Notes: generated by a model from the letters alone, not told the origin. A stretch of DNA of 64,000 nucleotides from Bacillus sp. KH172YL63 (GCF_011398925.1 NZ_AP022842.1:1910001-1974000); one strand, 5' to 3'; positions 1 to 9,112 are shown, counted from the first letter of the stretch. Made by a program: numbers and translations.

Positions 1-15
1 TTTATCCCGCCATCG

Positions 16-66
16 TTGACATTGATAATCATTTTCACTTATGATTTCAATTGAAAATAATTATCA
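16..66 (+). promoter_or_regulatory. Sigma-A promoter with two Fur boxes
   Basis: A -35 TTGACA (16-21) and -10 TATGAT (40-45) are separated by 18 bases. Two near-perfect 7-1-7 Fur boxes lie on it: TGATAATCATTTTCA (23-37) in the spacer and TGAAAATAATTATCA (52-66) at the expected start of transcription. Fur bound to both would block polymerase, so the downstream siderophore operon should be repressed by iron. The predicted transcription start lies after the ATG at 41, so that ATG cannot be the start codon of the first gene. Confidence 0.9.
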
Positions 67-88
67 TTTAAAAGGAGGTTTCAATATA

Positions 89-1975
89 TTGAACACAGTC
101 GAAAATCCCGATTTACTTTTGATCCAGGATCACAATGTTCAGGCGAGTCTGGAAGAGCTCCTGCCTCGTTCAGAGAAACGGATTCTTCACAAATTGATAC
201 AGGCGATTCTTCGTGAAAAAATAGTCCCCTATTCGTGGATGCAAAATGAATCAGGAAAAATCTTTTACATAAACACAAGCCATGACCGGACTGTCAGCAT
301 TCCGGTAAAACATACTTACATACTCGGGCACATCGATATCGATGGACCAATCACCATCCAAACGGAAAACGGCAGGAGCGTGATCGAAACCCCAAAAGAT
401 TTGGTCAATGAGTTGTTCAGGGGAAAAGCTGCAAATGCAGGCGTAAAGCAGCTGTCGGAGGAGCTTGACAACTCTGTCAGAAATGACGCATTGGCTTTAA
501 CGGCAGGAGAACAAAGGAAAAGTCATTTCGGCAATGATACTCTGACTTATTTGCAGGAAGCACAAACCTCTGATCCTTCTTTCAGTCCTTTAGTCTTTTT
601 GGAACAAATGGTCATCGAAGGGCATACGCTTCACCCATGCTCTAAGACAAGAATCGGTTTATCAGCGACTGAAGTTATCAGCTATGCACCTGAATGGAGG
701 AAAGAGGTCAATCTTATCCCCCTTGCAATCCATAAAAGCATATCGAGAATGACCTATATGAATGATGGCAAAACCATGGCGGAAATATTATTCCAGGAAC
801 ATTCAGGATTAAAAGAAGCGGTCCGGGAAAGCGTCATGAAGTTGGGTAAAGCTTTCGGTGAATACGAAGTAATTCCCGTTCATCCATGGCAGTACGAACA
901 CACCATTACTTCTCATTTTCAGGAAGAGATAAAATCAGGGCTGCTCATCCCGGTTCCATTGGACCTTCCGTATCATCCGCTCATCTCATTTCGGTCATTG
1001 GCACCGGGGAGCAGAATGAAGCATCACGTCAAAACGGCGCTGAACGTACAAATGACCAGCGCGAAAAGAATTGTATCTCCCACATCTGTCTGGAATGGGC
1101 CTGTTCTTTCAGAGCTGCTGCAGACGATTTCAAATCACGACGGTGCCATTAAAGAGACCATCACATTTTTATCAGAACGGTGCGGGGGACATTATCACGC
1201 TCAAAGGAGCGACGACTCCCTGCCTCTGTCGAAAAACCTGTCTGCCCTCATCAGGGAGAATCCGGAAGCAGACTTAGCGGAAAATGAAATTGCTGTCCCG
1301 GGGGCTGCTTTGATCAATACTTCCCCTGTATCAGGGGAAATCCTTGTTAGTGAAATCATACAAATCTGGGCAAAAGCCAAAGACGTGACTACGGAAATCG
1401 CAGGTGTGGATTTCATTCAGGATTATGCACGAACACTCATCCCTGGTCTGCTGCATTTGATTGTAAAATACGGCATCAGCATGGAGGCCCATCTTCAAAA
1501 CGCACTGGTACGATTCGAAAATGGAGTACCGAAGAAATTACTAGTGCGGGATAACGGAGGGATAAGGATAATGGCAGAGCGTCTCCGTCCCTATATCGAA
1601 CCGGGAAGAATCAGCAATGATACTAATCTGCTCACCGAAGACCCGGTTGACCTCTATAAAATGTTTTCACACGCAGTCCTGCATAATCATCTTGGAGAAA
1701 TGATTGTGAGTATTGCAAAAGAGCTGGGCATAGAAGAAAACCTTATGTGGAAAAAGGTATCTGTTGTCATAGAAGATACGCTGGAGGAACTGAAAGCAGA
1801 GGAAGCACATCGAGATGCTGCCATCCATGTTGAAGAAGCATTATTCGGTCCCCATACTTATTTAAAATCGCTGATCAAAATGAGGTTATCAGACGCGTTC
1901 ACGGATAATGCTTATGTTTTTGCACCGAATCCATTGATTCATTCAGGAAAGGAGAATTCTATTGTCACTCTATAA
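89..1975 (+). CDS. IucA/IucC-family NIS siderophore synthetase 1
   Basis: An NRPS-independent siderophore (NIS) synthetase of about 628 residues. These enzymes adenylate a carboxylate, usually citrate, and condense it with an amine or alcohol. Family marks seen: EGHTLHPCSKTRIG near residue 176 (nucleotide-binding segment), HPWQYEH near 264, MEAHLQNAL near 464 and RDNGGIRI near 486, with a FhuF-like C-terminal part. I chose the TTG at 89 because AAAGGAGG (71-78) lies 10 bases upstream. The longer frame from ATG 41 would begin inside the promoter. It is the first gene of a Fur-controlled operon and overlaps the next by 14 bases. The family is secure; the substrate is not visible in the sequence. 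Confidence 0.93.
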   Translation: MNTVENPDLLLIQDHNVQASLEELLPRSEKRILHKLIQAILREKIVPYSWMQNESGKIFYINTSHDRTVSIPVKHTYILGHIDIDGPITIQTENGRSVIETPKDLVNELFRGKAANAGVKQLSEELDNSVRNDALALTAGEQRKSHFGNDTLTYLQEAQTSDPSFSPLVFLEQMVIEGHTLHPCSKTRIGLSATEVISYAPEWRKEVNLIPLAIHKSISRMTYMNDGKTMAEILFQEHSGLKEAVRESVMKLGKAFGEYEVIPVHPWQYEHTITSHFQEEIKSGLLIPVPLDLPYHPLISFRSLAPGSRMKHHVKTALNVQMTSAKRIVSPTSVWNGPVLSELLQTISNHDGAIKETITFLSERCGGHYHAQRSDDSLPLSKNLSALIRENPEADLAENEIAVPGAALINTSPVSGEILVSEIIQIWAKAKDVTTEIAGVDFIQDYARTLIPGLLHLIVKYGISMEAHLQNALVRFENGVPKKLLVRDNGGIRIMAERLRPYIEPGRISNDTNLLTEDPVDLYKMFSHAVLHNHLGEMIVSIAKELGIEENLMWKKVSVVIEDTLEELKAEEAHRDAAIHVEEALFGPHTYLKSLIKMRLSDAFTDNAYVFAPNPLIHSGKENSIVTL

Positions 1976-3944
1976 TCATCCCCAATCAACCGACCATCTG
2001 CTGGAAGAAGAAAAGCGGTGTTTGAACTATTTGGAAGAGAATCAGCCCCACTTGGTAGGTCACTTTCGGGCACACATAAAGACAGGGAGAATGGCGATTC
2101 TTCATAAGCTTGCTGCTTCTCTACTGAGAGAAGATGTTCAATCGCTGTATTCAGATTCGGTTCAATTGAAGAAAATTGGGTCCGTGTACGTAACCAGTCT
2201 GCTGAAGGTGTATAAAAAATGGGAGCCGTTTCTTCATCAGCTTCAAAGTCTAAATTTAAAAGAAGGGATTTCATATAGGATGAAGTCTTTCGGTGAGTAT
2301 GTGATCCTGTTTCCTATCAAAGATGAACTTGCCTTCCAGCGTGTCACGCTTGCCGGGGATATCCTGGTGATTTCACAGGATTCACACCGTATCGTCAACA
2401 CGGCAAATGAGCTTCTATCACTGCTTGGTCTATCAGAAGCAGGGCAGGGGCTCGCTGATGAACTGGACAATGGAACAGCCAATCAAACGTTGGGATATGC
2501 TGCACATTCATTCTGGAAAGAAGAATTGAAGAAGGATAGCAACGGACGCTCGATACGGTCAACTCTTGACTATATCCGTATCAAAAAGGGGGAACAATCA
2601 ACATGGAGTCCCCTCGCTTTCTTCGAACAGCTGAGCCTTGAAGGGCATCATCTTCATCCTGGCTCAAAAACGAAAACGGGTATGTCCCCAGGGGATGTGC
2701 TTCGATACTCTCCAGAATTCCATCAGCATTTTGATATTTGTTTCGTGGCAGTGGATAAAGAATATATGGAAAACACTGAAATCGAAAGCGGAATCATAGA
2801 GGGAACTTTTAGCAGCATCATGCCTCAATATGAATCATTCATGATAGAAAGAGGGATTGATCCCCGCGGATATCAACTGCTGCCTGTTCATGAATGGCAG
2901 TATCAGCACGCACTGCATTCTCTTTATCGTGATGAGATCAAGAAAGGGATCGTCATACCTATTGATGCCCTTTGCGTCCAATGTGGTGCCACATCATCTT
3001 TCAGAACCGTGATTCCTGCCAACCGTCCGGACCGTTTCATCAAGCTTGCGGTGAACAGCCAAATGACTTCAACTGTGAGGTCGATCTCTAGTCAAACCGC
3101 ATTGAACAGCACCGTGTTCACGGATATGATGGATATCATATTAGAAAGAGAACCGGCCCTTTCAAACTTCCTTCCTTTAAATGAAATTGCGGGGTATACA
3201 TTTAAGTCTGAACGAAATGAACAAAGGAGAAACCTGACGGTGGTCATCAGAGAAAACCGGGAAGATGAACTGGAACATGAAGTGATGGTAACCGGAAACA
3301 GTTTGTATGCCATTTCCCCATTTTCAGAAAAGACGATCCTCGCTGAACTGCTCGATGAGTATTGTCATCATCGGGGAGTGCCAAACAGGGAGGGTGCCAA
3401 ACTATTTTTCAAAGACTATGTATCTATTACATTACCCGGGGTACTTACCCTGTTGACCAAATATGGTGTTGCACTTGAAAGTCATTTGCAAAATAGTGTC
3501 CCGGTATTCAAAAATGGTAAACCGGTCCGCTTTTACTTCAGGGATTGGGGGGGAGCACGGATATACAAGCCCCGTCTGGAAGCACAGGGAATATTCCCGG
3601 CGTTTTATCCCGGCAGTATCACGATGACCAACAAGAAGGACGAGATGTATGCGAAGGCACATTATACATTTTTTCAAAGCCATCTCGGAGAAATCATCCG
3701 GTTGTTGGTTGAGGAAACAGGTGTGAATGAGAGTGAGTTTTGGCAAATTGTAAGGGATGACTGTGAACAGATTTTCAGTTCCCTTTCTATGACGGTTCCT
3801 TTGAATGTAGAGGAAGATCGGGCATATATCTACCAAGGGGAGGTAAGTCACAAAGCATTGACAAAGATGAGAATGATGCCGTCATCAGGTTATCTTTATT
3901 CTCCCGTGCCAAATCCTTTAAGCAAAGAAGCGGATACAAAGTGA
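1962..3944 (+). CDS. IucA/IucC-family NIS siderophore synthetase 2
   Basis: A second NIS synthetase of 660 residues, clearly paralogous to the upstream one but divergent. It carries EGHHLHPGSKTKTG near residue 226, HEWQYQHA near 310, LESHLQNSV near 505 and RDWGGARI near 527. The Cys of the first motif and the HPWQ proline are replaced (HPGS, HEWQ), which suggests a different substrate preference. The TTG start at 1962 follows AAAGGAGA (1948-1955) inside the end of the first gene, so translation is coupled. Two NIS enzymes in one operon normally act in sequence on the two ends of citrate, as in staphyloferrin A and vibrioferrin assembly. That order is inference here. Confidence 0.92.
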   Translation: MSLYNHPQSTDHLLEEEKRCLNYLEENQPHLVGHFRAHIKTGRMAILHKLAASLLREDVQSLYSDSVQLKKIGSVYVTSLLKVYKKWEPFLHQLQSLNLKEGISYRMKSFGEYVILFPIKDELAFQRVTLAGDILVISQDSHRIVNTANELLSLLGLSEAGQGLADELDNGTANQTLGYAAHSFWKEELKKDSNGRSIRSTLDYIRIKKGEQSTWSPLAFFEQLSLEGHHLHPGSKTKTGMSPGDVLRYSPEFHQHFDICFVAVDKEYMENTEIESGIIEGTFSSIMPQYESFMIERGIDPRGYQLLPVHEWQYQHALHSLYRDEIKKGIVIPIDALCVQCGATSSFRTVIPANRPDRFIKLAVNSQMTSTVRSISSQTALNSTVFTDMMDIILEREPALSNFLPLNEIAGYTFKSERNEQRRNLTVVIRENREDELEHEVMVTGNSLYAISPFSEKTILAELLDEYCHHRGVPNREGAKLFFKDYVSITLPGVLTLLTKYGVALESHLQNSVPVFKNGKPVRFYFRDWGGARIYKPRLEAQGIFPAFYPGSITMTNKKDEMYAKAHYTFFQSHLGEIIRLLVEETGVNESEFWQIVRDDCEQIFSSLSMTVPLNVEEDRAYIYQGEVSHKALTKMRMMPSSGYLYSPVPNPLSKEADTK

Positions 3945-5152
3945 GCCTTTCCACCGCATCACAGCAGCTGGCATTAAAGTCTCCGTCTTTCCGTCGATTT
4001 TTATATGGCAGTTTCTTTGTCAGGTCCACTGACTGGATGGACCTCACCATTCTTAACTGGGTTGTGTACGAATGGACCCATTCGGCTCTCGCTTTAGGAT
4101 TCGTCAATGCATGCAGGCTTTTGCCCGTTTTTATCTTTTCCATGTCTGCAGGGCATGTCGCTGATAAGCACAGTCGGAGGAATCTCCTGTTTTTCCTGTA
4201 TGGCGGAATGTTCCTATCTACGATTGGCATCGCCCTCCTGATCAGTGAGGAGGCGTCGTTTTATGGACTGCTCATGTTGATTACATTTCGATCTGTTCTG
4301 ATGAGCTATGAGGTGCCGATCAGGAATGCATATTTATCAGATATTGTTCCTTCTGTCATGCTTGGCAGTGCCATCACACTTCAGACTACGTGCATCAATG
4401 TGGCGAGGATGATCGGACCTGGTTTGGCCGGCGTGCTACTTGGCTATTTTACGGCTGGAAGTGTGATGATGGGCGTATCGTTCGGCACACTTTTCGTAAT
4501 GATCTCCCTTCTTTCGCTGCCGAAACTTCAAGGGCAAGTGAAAGAGAAGAACCAGTCGAACAAGCAGTCGTTTCAGGATACACTCCGTTATATCAAAACT
4601 CAGCCGGGAATCATGGGTATTTTACTCATTGCAATCGGGCCGATGATTTTCGGATTTCCTTATACGACCATGCTCCCCGTTTTTTCAGAACAGTTGATGG
4701 GACTCGGACCGGCAGGATTTGGATTATTGCTATCCACATCATCTGCCGGAGCGATTGTTGCAACCGGAATCCTCACCTATCGCAGGCCGGCTGCAGGAGG
4801 GAGATGGCTGATTCTTTCTTCCCTTTTATTCGGGACGAGCCTCATCCTTTTCATCGTTTATAGCTCTGTATACATAGCAGCATTGGGCATGATGTTCATT
4901 GTTGGATTCGTCAGTCAGTATTACCGGACATTGAGCAGGATCCTTATTCAAACAAAAGTATCGGACGAGTTCAGGGGAAGGGTCCTTAGCATCGCGTTGA
5001 TGGACCGGGGATATATCCCGCTTGGCGCCATTGGTATCGGATTCATTGCAAGTACTGTTGATGCATACGCTGCCGGGATGTCAATGGGCATCGGGACAAT
5101 CCTTTTCACATTGATGGTAGTGCGGGGGAACCGCACATTATGGAAGGAGTAA
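3941..5152 (+). CDS. MFS transporter, probable siderophore exporter
   Basis: A 403-residue major facilitator protein with hydrophobic membrane segments throughout and the MFS loop motif GHVADKHSRR near residues 72-81 between helices 2 and 3. The GTG start overlaps the stop of the second synthetase (GTGA), so the two are coupled. MFS pumps of this size sit in NIS clusters (SfaA, SbnD and PvsC types) and export the finished siderophore. Export of this operon's product is therefore the likely role, inferred from position. No Shine-Dalgarno of its own is obvious. Confidence 0.85.
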   Translation: MSLSTASQQLALKSPSFRRFLYGSFFVRSTDWMDLTILNWVVYEWTHSALALGFVNACRLLPVFIFSMSAGHVADKHSRRNLLFFLYGGMFLSTIGIALLISEEASFYGLLMLITFRSVLMSYEVPIRNAYLSDIVPSVMLGSAITLQTTCINVARMIGPGLAGVLLGYFTAGSVMMGVSFGTLFVMISLLSLPKLQGQVKEKNQSNKQSFQDTLRYIKTQPGIMGILLIAIGPMIFGFPYTTMLPVFSEQLMGLGPAGFGLLLSTSSAGAIVATGILTYRRPAAGGRWLILSSLLFGTSLILFIVYSSVYIAALGMMFIVGFVSQYYRTLSRILIQTKVSDEFRGRVLSIALMDRGYIPLGAIGIGFIASTVDAYAAGMSMGIGTILFTLMVVRGNRTLWKE

Positions 5153-5155
5153 AAT

Positions 5156-6355
5156 ATGATCTCACAGACCGTAACAGAGTGGATTCCATCTCTCTTAAAG
5201 AAACGAACAGAACCAATATGTGCATATGTATATGACATAGGCGCATTGAAGCAACACATGGAGAAAGTGAAGACATCTTTACCTTCTTACTGCTCGCTGT
5301 TTTATGCAGTAAAAGCAAACCCAGACGAAAACATCATACAGACTCTAGAAGCGTTCGTCGATGGATTTGATACTGCATCAGAAGGAGAAGTGATGTTGAT
5401 AAACAAACTCTCCAACAAGCCGATCTTTTTCGGGGCTCCCGCCAAAAAAGACAAGGAAATGTCCTATCTCGCTGAGGGAACCCTGAAGGCGATGAATATT
5501 GAAAGCGAGCGGGACCTGCACCGTTTGAACCGCCTGGGATCCCGGTATGGAAAGAAGCTGCCGGTTCTCATCAGGGTAAATAGTACATACCAGGTCGCGA
5601 TGAGCTCCCACAGGATGGCCGGGGTGCCGACCCAGTTCGGGATAGAGGAAGAGGGGATACCGGCATTGTTGGACGGACTTTCTCAATTTCCATTTGTAAA
5701 AGTGGAAGGGTTTCATTTTCATGCAATGAGCAATAATCTGGATGCAGACGATCATCTGGGATTCATCCAGTATTGCAAGAAGAACATGCTTGAGTGGAAG
5801 AAGGATTTCGCACTCTCTGCATCCGTTCTGAACGCAGGCGGAGGGATCGGGGTGAATTATGATGATCCTGGTGTCCCATTTGAATGGGGAGCGTTCAGCA
5901 AAGGCTTGCATGAATTGGAGCAATCCTTTAATGCAGACGGTATACAGCTCGTCTTGGAACTTGGGCGGTACCTTGTCGCAGAATGCGGGTACTATGTTTC
6001 TGAAGTGATGGACCTGAAGAGTAATCATGGGGAGCATTTTGCCCTGCTCAGGGGAGGGACGCATCATCTGCGCTTACCTGCAGCCTGGAAAATCACGCAT
6101 CCCCACACGATTTACCCGGTGGAGGAATGGTTCGATGATCCCCTCCCGCGGCCGCAACTGAAGGATGAAGCGGTGACAGTCGCAGGAGAACTCTGTACAC
6201 CTAATGATGTCTTGATAAGGAGACAGTATGTGGAGTCCCTGATGGTGGGGGATTTAATCGTCTTTTCCCTTGCAGGTGCATACGGGTGGACGATTTCCCA
6301 TCATGATTTCTTGTCCCATCCCCATCCTAAATTTTATTACTTGAAAGAGGAGTGA
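5156..6355 (+). CDS. Fold-type III PLP-dependent decarboxylase (LysA/SbnH/PvsE-like)
   Basis: A 399-residue member of the ornithine/diaminopimelate decarboxylase 2 family. The PLP lysine lies in FYAVKANP (Lys53), the phosphate-binding glycine loop is NAGGGIG (about 227-233), and the family's active-site Cys lies in GELCTPND (about 345). The start has GGAAGGAG upstream and follows the MFS gene by three bases. In NIS pathways such enzymes decarboxylate a citryl-amino acid intermediate (SbnH in staphyloferrin B, PvsE in vibrioferrin). A siderophore role is strongly suggested by operon position; its amino-acid substrate cannot be read from sequence. It is not expected to be the cell's main LysA. 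Confidence 0.88.
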   Translation: MISQTVTEWIPSLLKKRTEPICAYVYDIGALKQHMEKVKTSLPSYCSLFYAVKANPDENIIQTLEAFVDGFDTASEGEVMLINKLSNKPIFFGAPAKKDKEMSYLAEGTLKAMNIESERDLHRLNRLGSRYGKKLPVLIRVNSTYQVAMSSHRMAGVPTQFGIEEEGIPALLDGLSQFPFVKVEGFHFHAMSNNLDADDHLGFIQYCKKNMLEWKKDFALSASVLNAGGGIGVNYDDPGVPFEWGAFSKGLHELEQSFNADGIQLVLELGRYLVAECGYYVSEVMDLKSNHGEHFALLRGGTHHLRLPAAWKITHPHTIYPVEEWFDDPLPRPQLKDEAVTVAGELCTPNDVLIRRQYVESLMVGDLIVFSLAGAYGWTISHHDFLSHPHPKFYYLKEE

Positions 6356-6385
6356 GCAGTGTGATCGGGCACTGCTCTCTTTTCT
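6354..6385 (+). terminator. Terminator of the siderophore operon
   Basis: GAGCAGTG (6354-6361) and CACTGCTC (6370-6377) form a perfect stem over an 8-base loop, followed by TCTTTTCT. It directly overlaps the decarboxylase stop and ends the four-gene operon. Confidence 0.85.
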
Positions 6386-6471
6386 ATTTAGTCAAGGGGG
6401 ATATGGTAAAATGATCTTGTTAATTAGTGTAAATACATAAATAAGTGGGTGCAGGTGAGGGGAGGAAAAAC

Positions 6472-7041
6472 ATGATTTCAACTGAACATGATATTCTCGA
6501 ATTGATCCAAAACGATCCCTGGATGATGGGGATCTTAAAGACGGCCCATAAATTAGACTTGCCTGACTGGTGGGTTTGTGCAGGGTTTATCAGAACAAAA
6601 GTGTGGGATGTCCTGCATGATTTTCCGAGTAGGAGTAGATTACCGGATATTGATGTCATCTATTTTGATCGTGTGAATACAAGCGAAGAAATTGAAAAAT
6701 CACTTCAGCAGAAATTAGACAGGATGATGCCAGGCGAACTCTGGTCGGTCAAGAACCAGGCAAGGATGCATAAGAAGAATGGGGAAAACCCATACGCATC
6801 CTCAATCGATGCGGTTTCACGCTTCCCTGAAACCGCGACCGCAGTTGCTGTGACATTGAATGATAACGGAAAAGTAGTCATGGAAGCTCCGTGGGGAGTC
6901 GATGATTTACTTGCTCTGCAAATTAAACCAACACCGCCATTTATAGATAAATCGGCACTGATGACGATCTATGAAGATAGGCTGAAGAAAAAGGATTGGC
7001 AGAAAAAATGGCCAAAGGTGACCGTTCATCCTTCAGGTTGA
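6472..7041 (+). CDS. Nucleotidyltransferase-family protein (COG3575 type)
   Basis: A 189-residue protein with an early WVCAGFIRTKVWD stretch and the acidic motif PDIDVIYFD around residues 60-68. This resembles the small nucleotidyltransferase-fold family once called DUF925. The ATG at 6472 is preferred because GAGGGGAGG ends about 8 bases upstream; an in-frame GTG at 6445 would put the ribosome site inside the gene. It stands alone between the siderophore terminator and a REP-like repeat. The biological role is unknown. Confidence 0.75.
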   Translation: MISTEHDILELIQNDPWMMGILKTAHKLDLPDWWVCAGFIRTKVWDVLHDFPSRSRLPDIDVIYFDRVNTSEEIEKSLQQKLDRMMPGELWSVKNQARMHKKNGENPYASSIDAVSRFPETATAVAVTLNDNGKVVMEAPWGVDDLLALQIKPTPPFIDKSALMTIYEDRLKKKDWQKKWPKVTVHPSG

Positions 7042-7048
7042 CGCCTTA

Positions 7049-7142
7049 GGGACGGACCTCCAAAATGGCTGATGTTTTCGAAAAGAAACCTTTGATAGCG
7101 GGATGCCCGTACAGAATTGTGACAATTTTGGAGGTCCGTCCC
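7049..7142. repeat. REP-like inverted repeat, copy 1
   Basis: A perfect 18-base inverted repeat, GGGACGGACCTCCAAAAT at 7049-7066 and its complement at 7125-7142, encloses 58 bases of unrelated sequence. The outer GGGACGGACCTC core recurs elsewhere in this window, so this is a dispersed element rather than a simple terminator. Confidence 0.85.
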
Positions 7143-7176
7143 CCGGCAGTTGCGAAAAACCATAACGTTTAACTGT

Positions 7177-7202
7177 ACGGTTACCGTGAAATGCAGTATA
7201 CT
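7177..7202 (+). promoter_or_regulatory. Possible MerR-type operator and -10 box
   Basis: A dyad ACGGTTACCGT (7177-7187) lies just upstream of a TATACT -10 box (7197-7202). A dyad between poorly spaced -35 and -10 elements is typical of MerR-controlled promoters. No convincing -35 was found, so the operator is tentative. Confidence 0.45.
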
Positions 7203-7216
7203 ACTCTAGAGGTGAT

Positions 7217-7639
7217 ATGCTTGGGAAATTGTATCGAATAGGGGAACTTGCGACTTGCAGTCAAGTGTCCAAGCGGACGATTGATTATTATACGAAAATG
7301 GGACTGTTGACATGCGACCGTTCCCGGAATAATTACCGGTATTATCAAGAAGACGCCCTTGATGACTTGAAGCTGATTGAACAGTGTCAGCAGATGAATA
7401 TGACACTCAGCGAAATCAAAGACCGGTTGGTGCTGATGAAGTCTGAAAAGGTGGATCAATCCGTACTTGAAAAGCAAGTGAATCATATCCGGAACGAAAT
7501 GAATCATCTGCACGATGAATTACATGAAGTCCTTCAGGCGATGGATACGCTCGGAGAAGACGAGAGAAAACGCATGATCAAACAGGTATCGCCGCAGGCC
7601 CTGGCCTTATTTCAGACATTAATGGTTTTTTCTGGTTAG
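7217..7639 (+). CDS. MerR-family transcriptional regulator (YhdQ-like position)
   Basis: A 140-residue protein with an N-terminal MerR winged helix (YRIGELATCSQVSKRTIDYY, then an NNYRYYQED wing) and a long dimerisation coiled coil around residues 75-120. The ATG follows AGAGGTGAT. The C-terminal part lacks the paired cysteines of copper-sensing CueR proteins, so the effector is unlikely to be bound that way. It lies 41 bases upstream of an MpfA-type Mg2+ exporter; in B. subtilis yhdQ also neighbours yhdP (mpfA). It may autoregulate through the dyad at 7177-7187. Confidence 0.85.
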   Translation: MLGKLYRIGELATCSQVSKRTIDYYTKMGLLTCDRSRNNYRYYQEDALDDLKLIEQCQQMNMTLSEIKDRLVLMKSEKVDQSVLEKQVNHIRNEMNHLHDELHEVLQAMDTLGEDERKRMIKQVSPQALALFQTLMVFSG

Positions 7640-7680
7640 CCAGCATAATAGATAATCAACTACAGGAGAGTGACTTTTTT

Positions 7681-8952
7681 TTGGACGATATACCACTGAA
7701 TTCATTAGTATTACTAGGGGCATTGATACTTTTATCCGCCTTTTTCTCATCAGCGGAAACCGCTTATTCCAGCGTGAATAAAATCAGGCTGAAGAATTTT
7801 TTGAGTGAAGGAAGAAGAGGAAGCGTAAAAGCGCATTACATTGCTGAAAACTTTGATAAAGCCCTGTCCACGATATTGGTAGGTAACAATATTGTGAACA
7901 TCGCGGCAGCGAGTATTTCAGCAAAGCTTGCGACAGATATTTTTGGAGGAAATACGGGGCTTGTCATCAGCACATTTGTCATGACGTTGCTGATCCTCAT
8001 TTTTGGGGAGATCCTGCCTAAATCATTGGCAAAGGAAAATGCAGAATCCTATTCCCTGATCATATCCGGCGTGCTGTTTTTCTTGATCAAGCTTTTGACG
8101 CCGATCAACTTTTTCTTCATTAAACTGAAAGAGCTTGTTTCGAAATTCTTCTCAAAAGATTTCGAGATGCCGTCTGTGACAGAGGAAGAGCTAAAAGTAA
8201 TGCTTGATATTAGTGAAGAAGAAGGAGTCATAGATAAAGAGGAAAGAGAACTGATCCATCGTTCGATGGACTTTGACGAAATCCTTGCAACAGAGGTCCT
8301 GACTCCCCGTATAGATGTGAAGGCCGTAGAGGTCAATCAATCGATCGAAGAAATCAAAGAAATGTTCTTCGAAGAACGATTTTCCCGTATTCCGGTATAT
8401 GAAGACCATATCGACAATATTATCGGAATTCTTTCTGAGAAGGAGTTTTTCACTCACTTGATTAAATTTGGTGAAGTGAACGTCCGGGAATTGATCCGTG
8501 AACCGATGTTCATCTTCGAATCTGCAAAGATTTCATCTCTGCTCACAAAACTTCAAAAGAACAATGTGCATATGGCCATTGTGGTAGATGAATTTGGGGG
8601 GACGACAGGAATCATCACCCTTGAGGATATCCTGGAAGAAATCGTCGGTGAAATTTGGGATGAACAAGATGAAAAAACCCATTCGATGAAAAAGATCAGT
8701 GATAAGGAGTACACATTCGATTCTCAATATCAGTTGGACGAATTCACTGAACTACTTGACGTACCGGAACCTGAAAGTTCGTACCATACACTTGGCGGTT
8801 GGGTCGTCGAAAGCTTTGAAGACCTGCCTTCAGAAGGGGACAGCTTCGATTACGAAAACTTAAAAGTCAGCGTAGAAGAAGTCGATAACCGCCGCGTACG
8901 TACCATCAAAGTGGAAATACTTGAAGAAAAAAGAGAAGAAATCATTCAGTGA
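7681..8952 (+). CDS. mpfA: CNNM/CorC-type membrane protein, probable Mg2+ exporter
   Basis: A 423-residue protein of the hemolysin C/CorC family, like B. subtilis YhdP/MpfA. It has an N-terminal CNNM (DUF21) membrane domain (about 1-190), two CBS repeats (about 200-330, including LTPRIDVKAVE and VVDEFGGTTGIITLEDILEE) and a C-terminal CorC_HlyC domain. The TTG start follows CAGGAGAG. MpfA exports Mg2+, with the CBS pair sensing Mg-ATP. That function is known for the family and inferred here. A good terminator follows. Confidence 0.85.
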   Translation: MDDIPLNSLVLLGALILLSAFFSSAETAYSSVNKIRLKNFLSEGRRGSVKAHYIAENFDKALSTILVGNNIVNIAAASISAKLATDIFGGNTGLVISTFVMTLLILIFGEILPKSLAKENAESYSLIISGVLFFLIKLLTPINFFFIKLKELVSKFFSKDFEMPSVTEEELKVMLDISEEEGVIDKEERELIHRSMDFDEILATEVLTPRIDVKAVEVNQSIEEIKEMFFEERFSRIPVYEDHIDNIIGILSEKEFFTHLIKFGEVNVRELIREPMFIFESAKISSLLTKLQKNNVHMAIVVDEFGGTTGIITLEDILEEIVGEIWDEQDEKTHSMKKISDKEYTFDSQYQLDEFTELLDVPEPESSYHTLGGWVVESFEDLPSEGDSFDYENLKVSVEEVDNRRVRTIKVEILEEKREEIIQ

Positions 8953-8959
8953 CAAATGA

Positions 8960-8990
8960 AATAACAGGCTTAGTCGCCTGTTATTTTTTT
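8960..8990 (+). terminator. Terminator after mpfA
   Basis: AATAACAGGC and GCCTGTTATT form a 10-bp stem over a 6-base loop, followed by TTTTT. Confidence 0.9.
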
Positions 8991-9010
8991 ACACAAATTT
9001 GGAGCGAAGC

Positions 9011-9112
9011 TGGAGGGACGGACCTCGAAAAAAGGTACCTTTCGCAAATTGAACCTGCTGTTTGCAGGATTCTTTCCGGGAAGCATATCATTTCTCGAGG
9101 TCCGTCCCTCCA
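9011..9112. repeat. REP-like inverted repeat, copy 2
   Basis: TGGAGGGACGGACCTCGA (9011-9028) and its exact complement (9095-9112) enclose 66 bases. The core matches copy 1 while the interior differs completely. The right arm lies only 25 bases from the start of the next gene. Confidence 0.85.
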
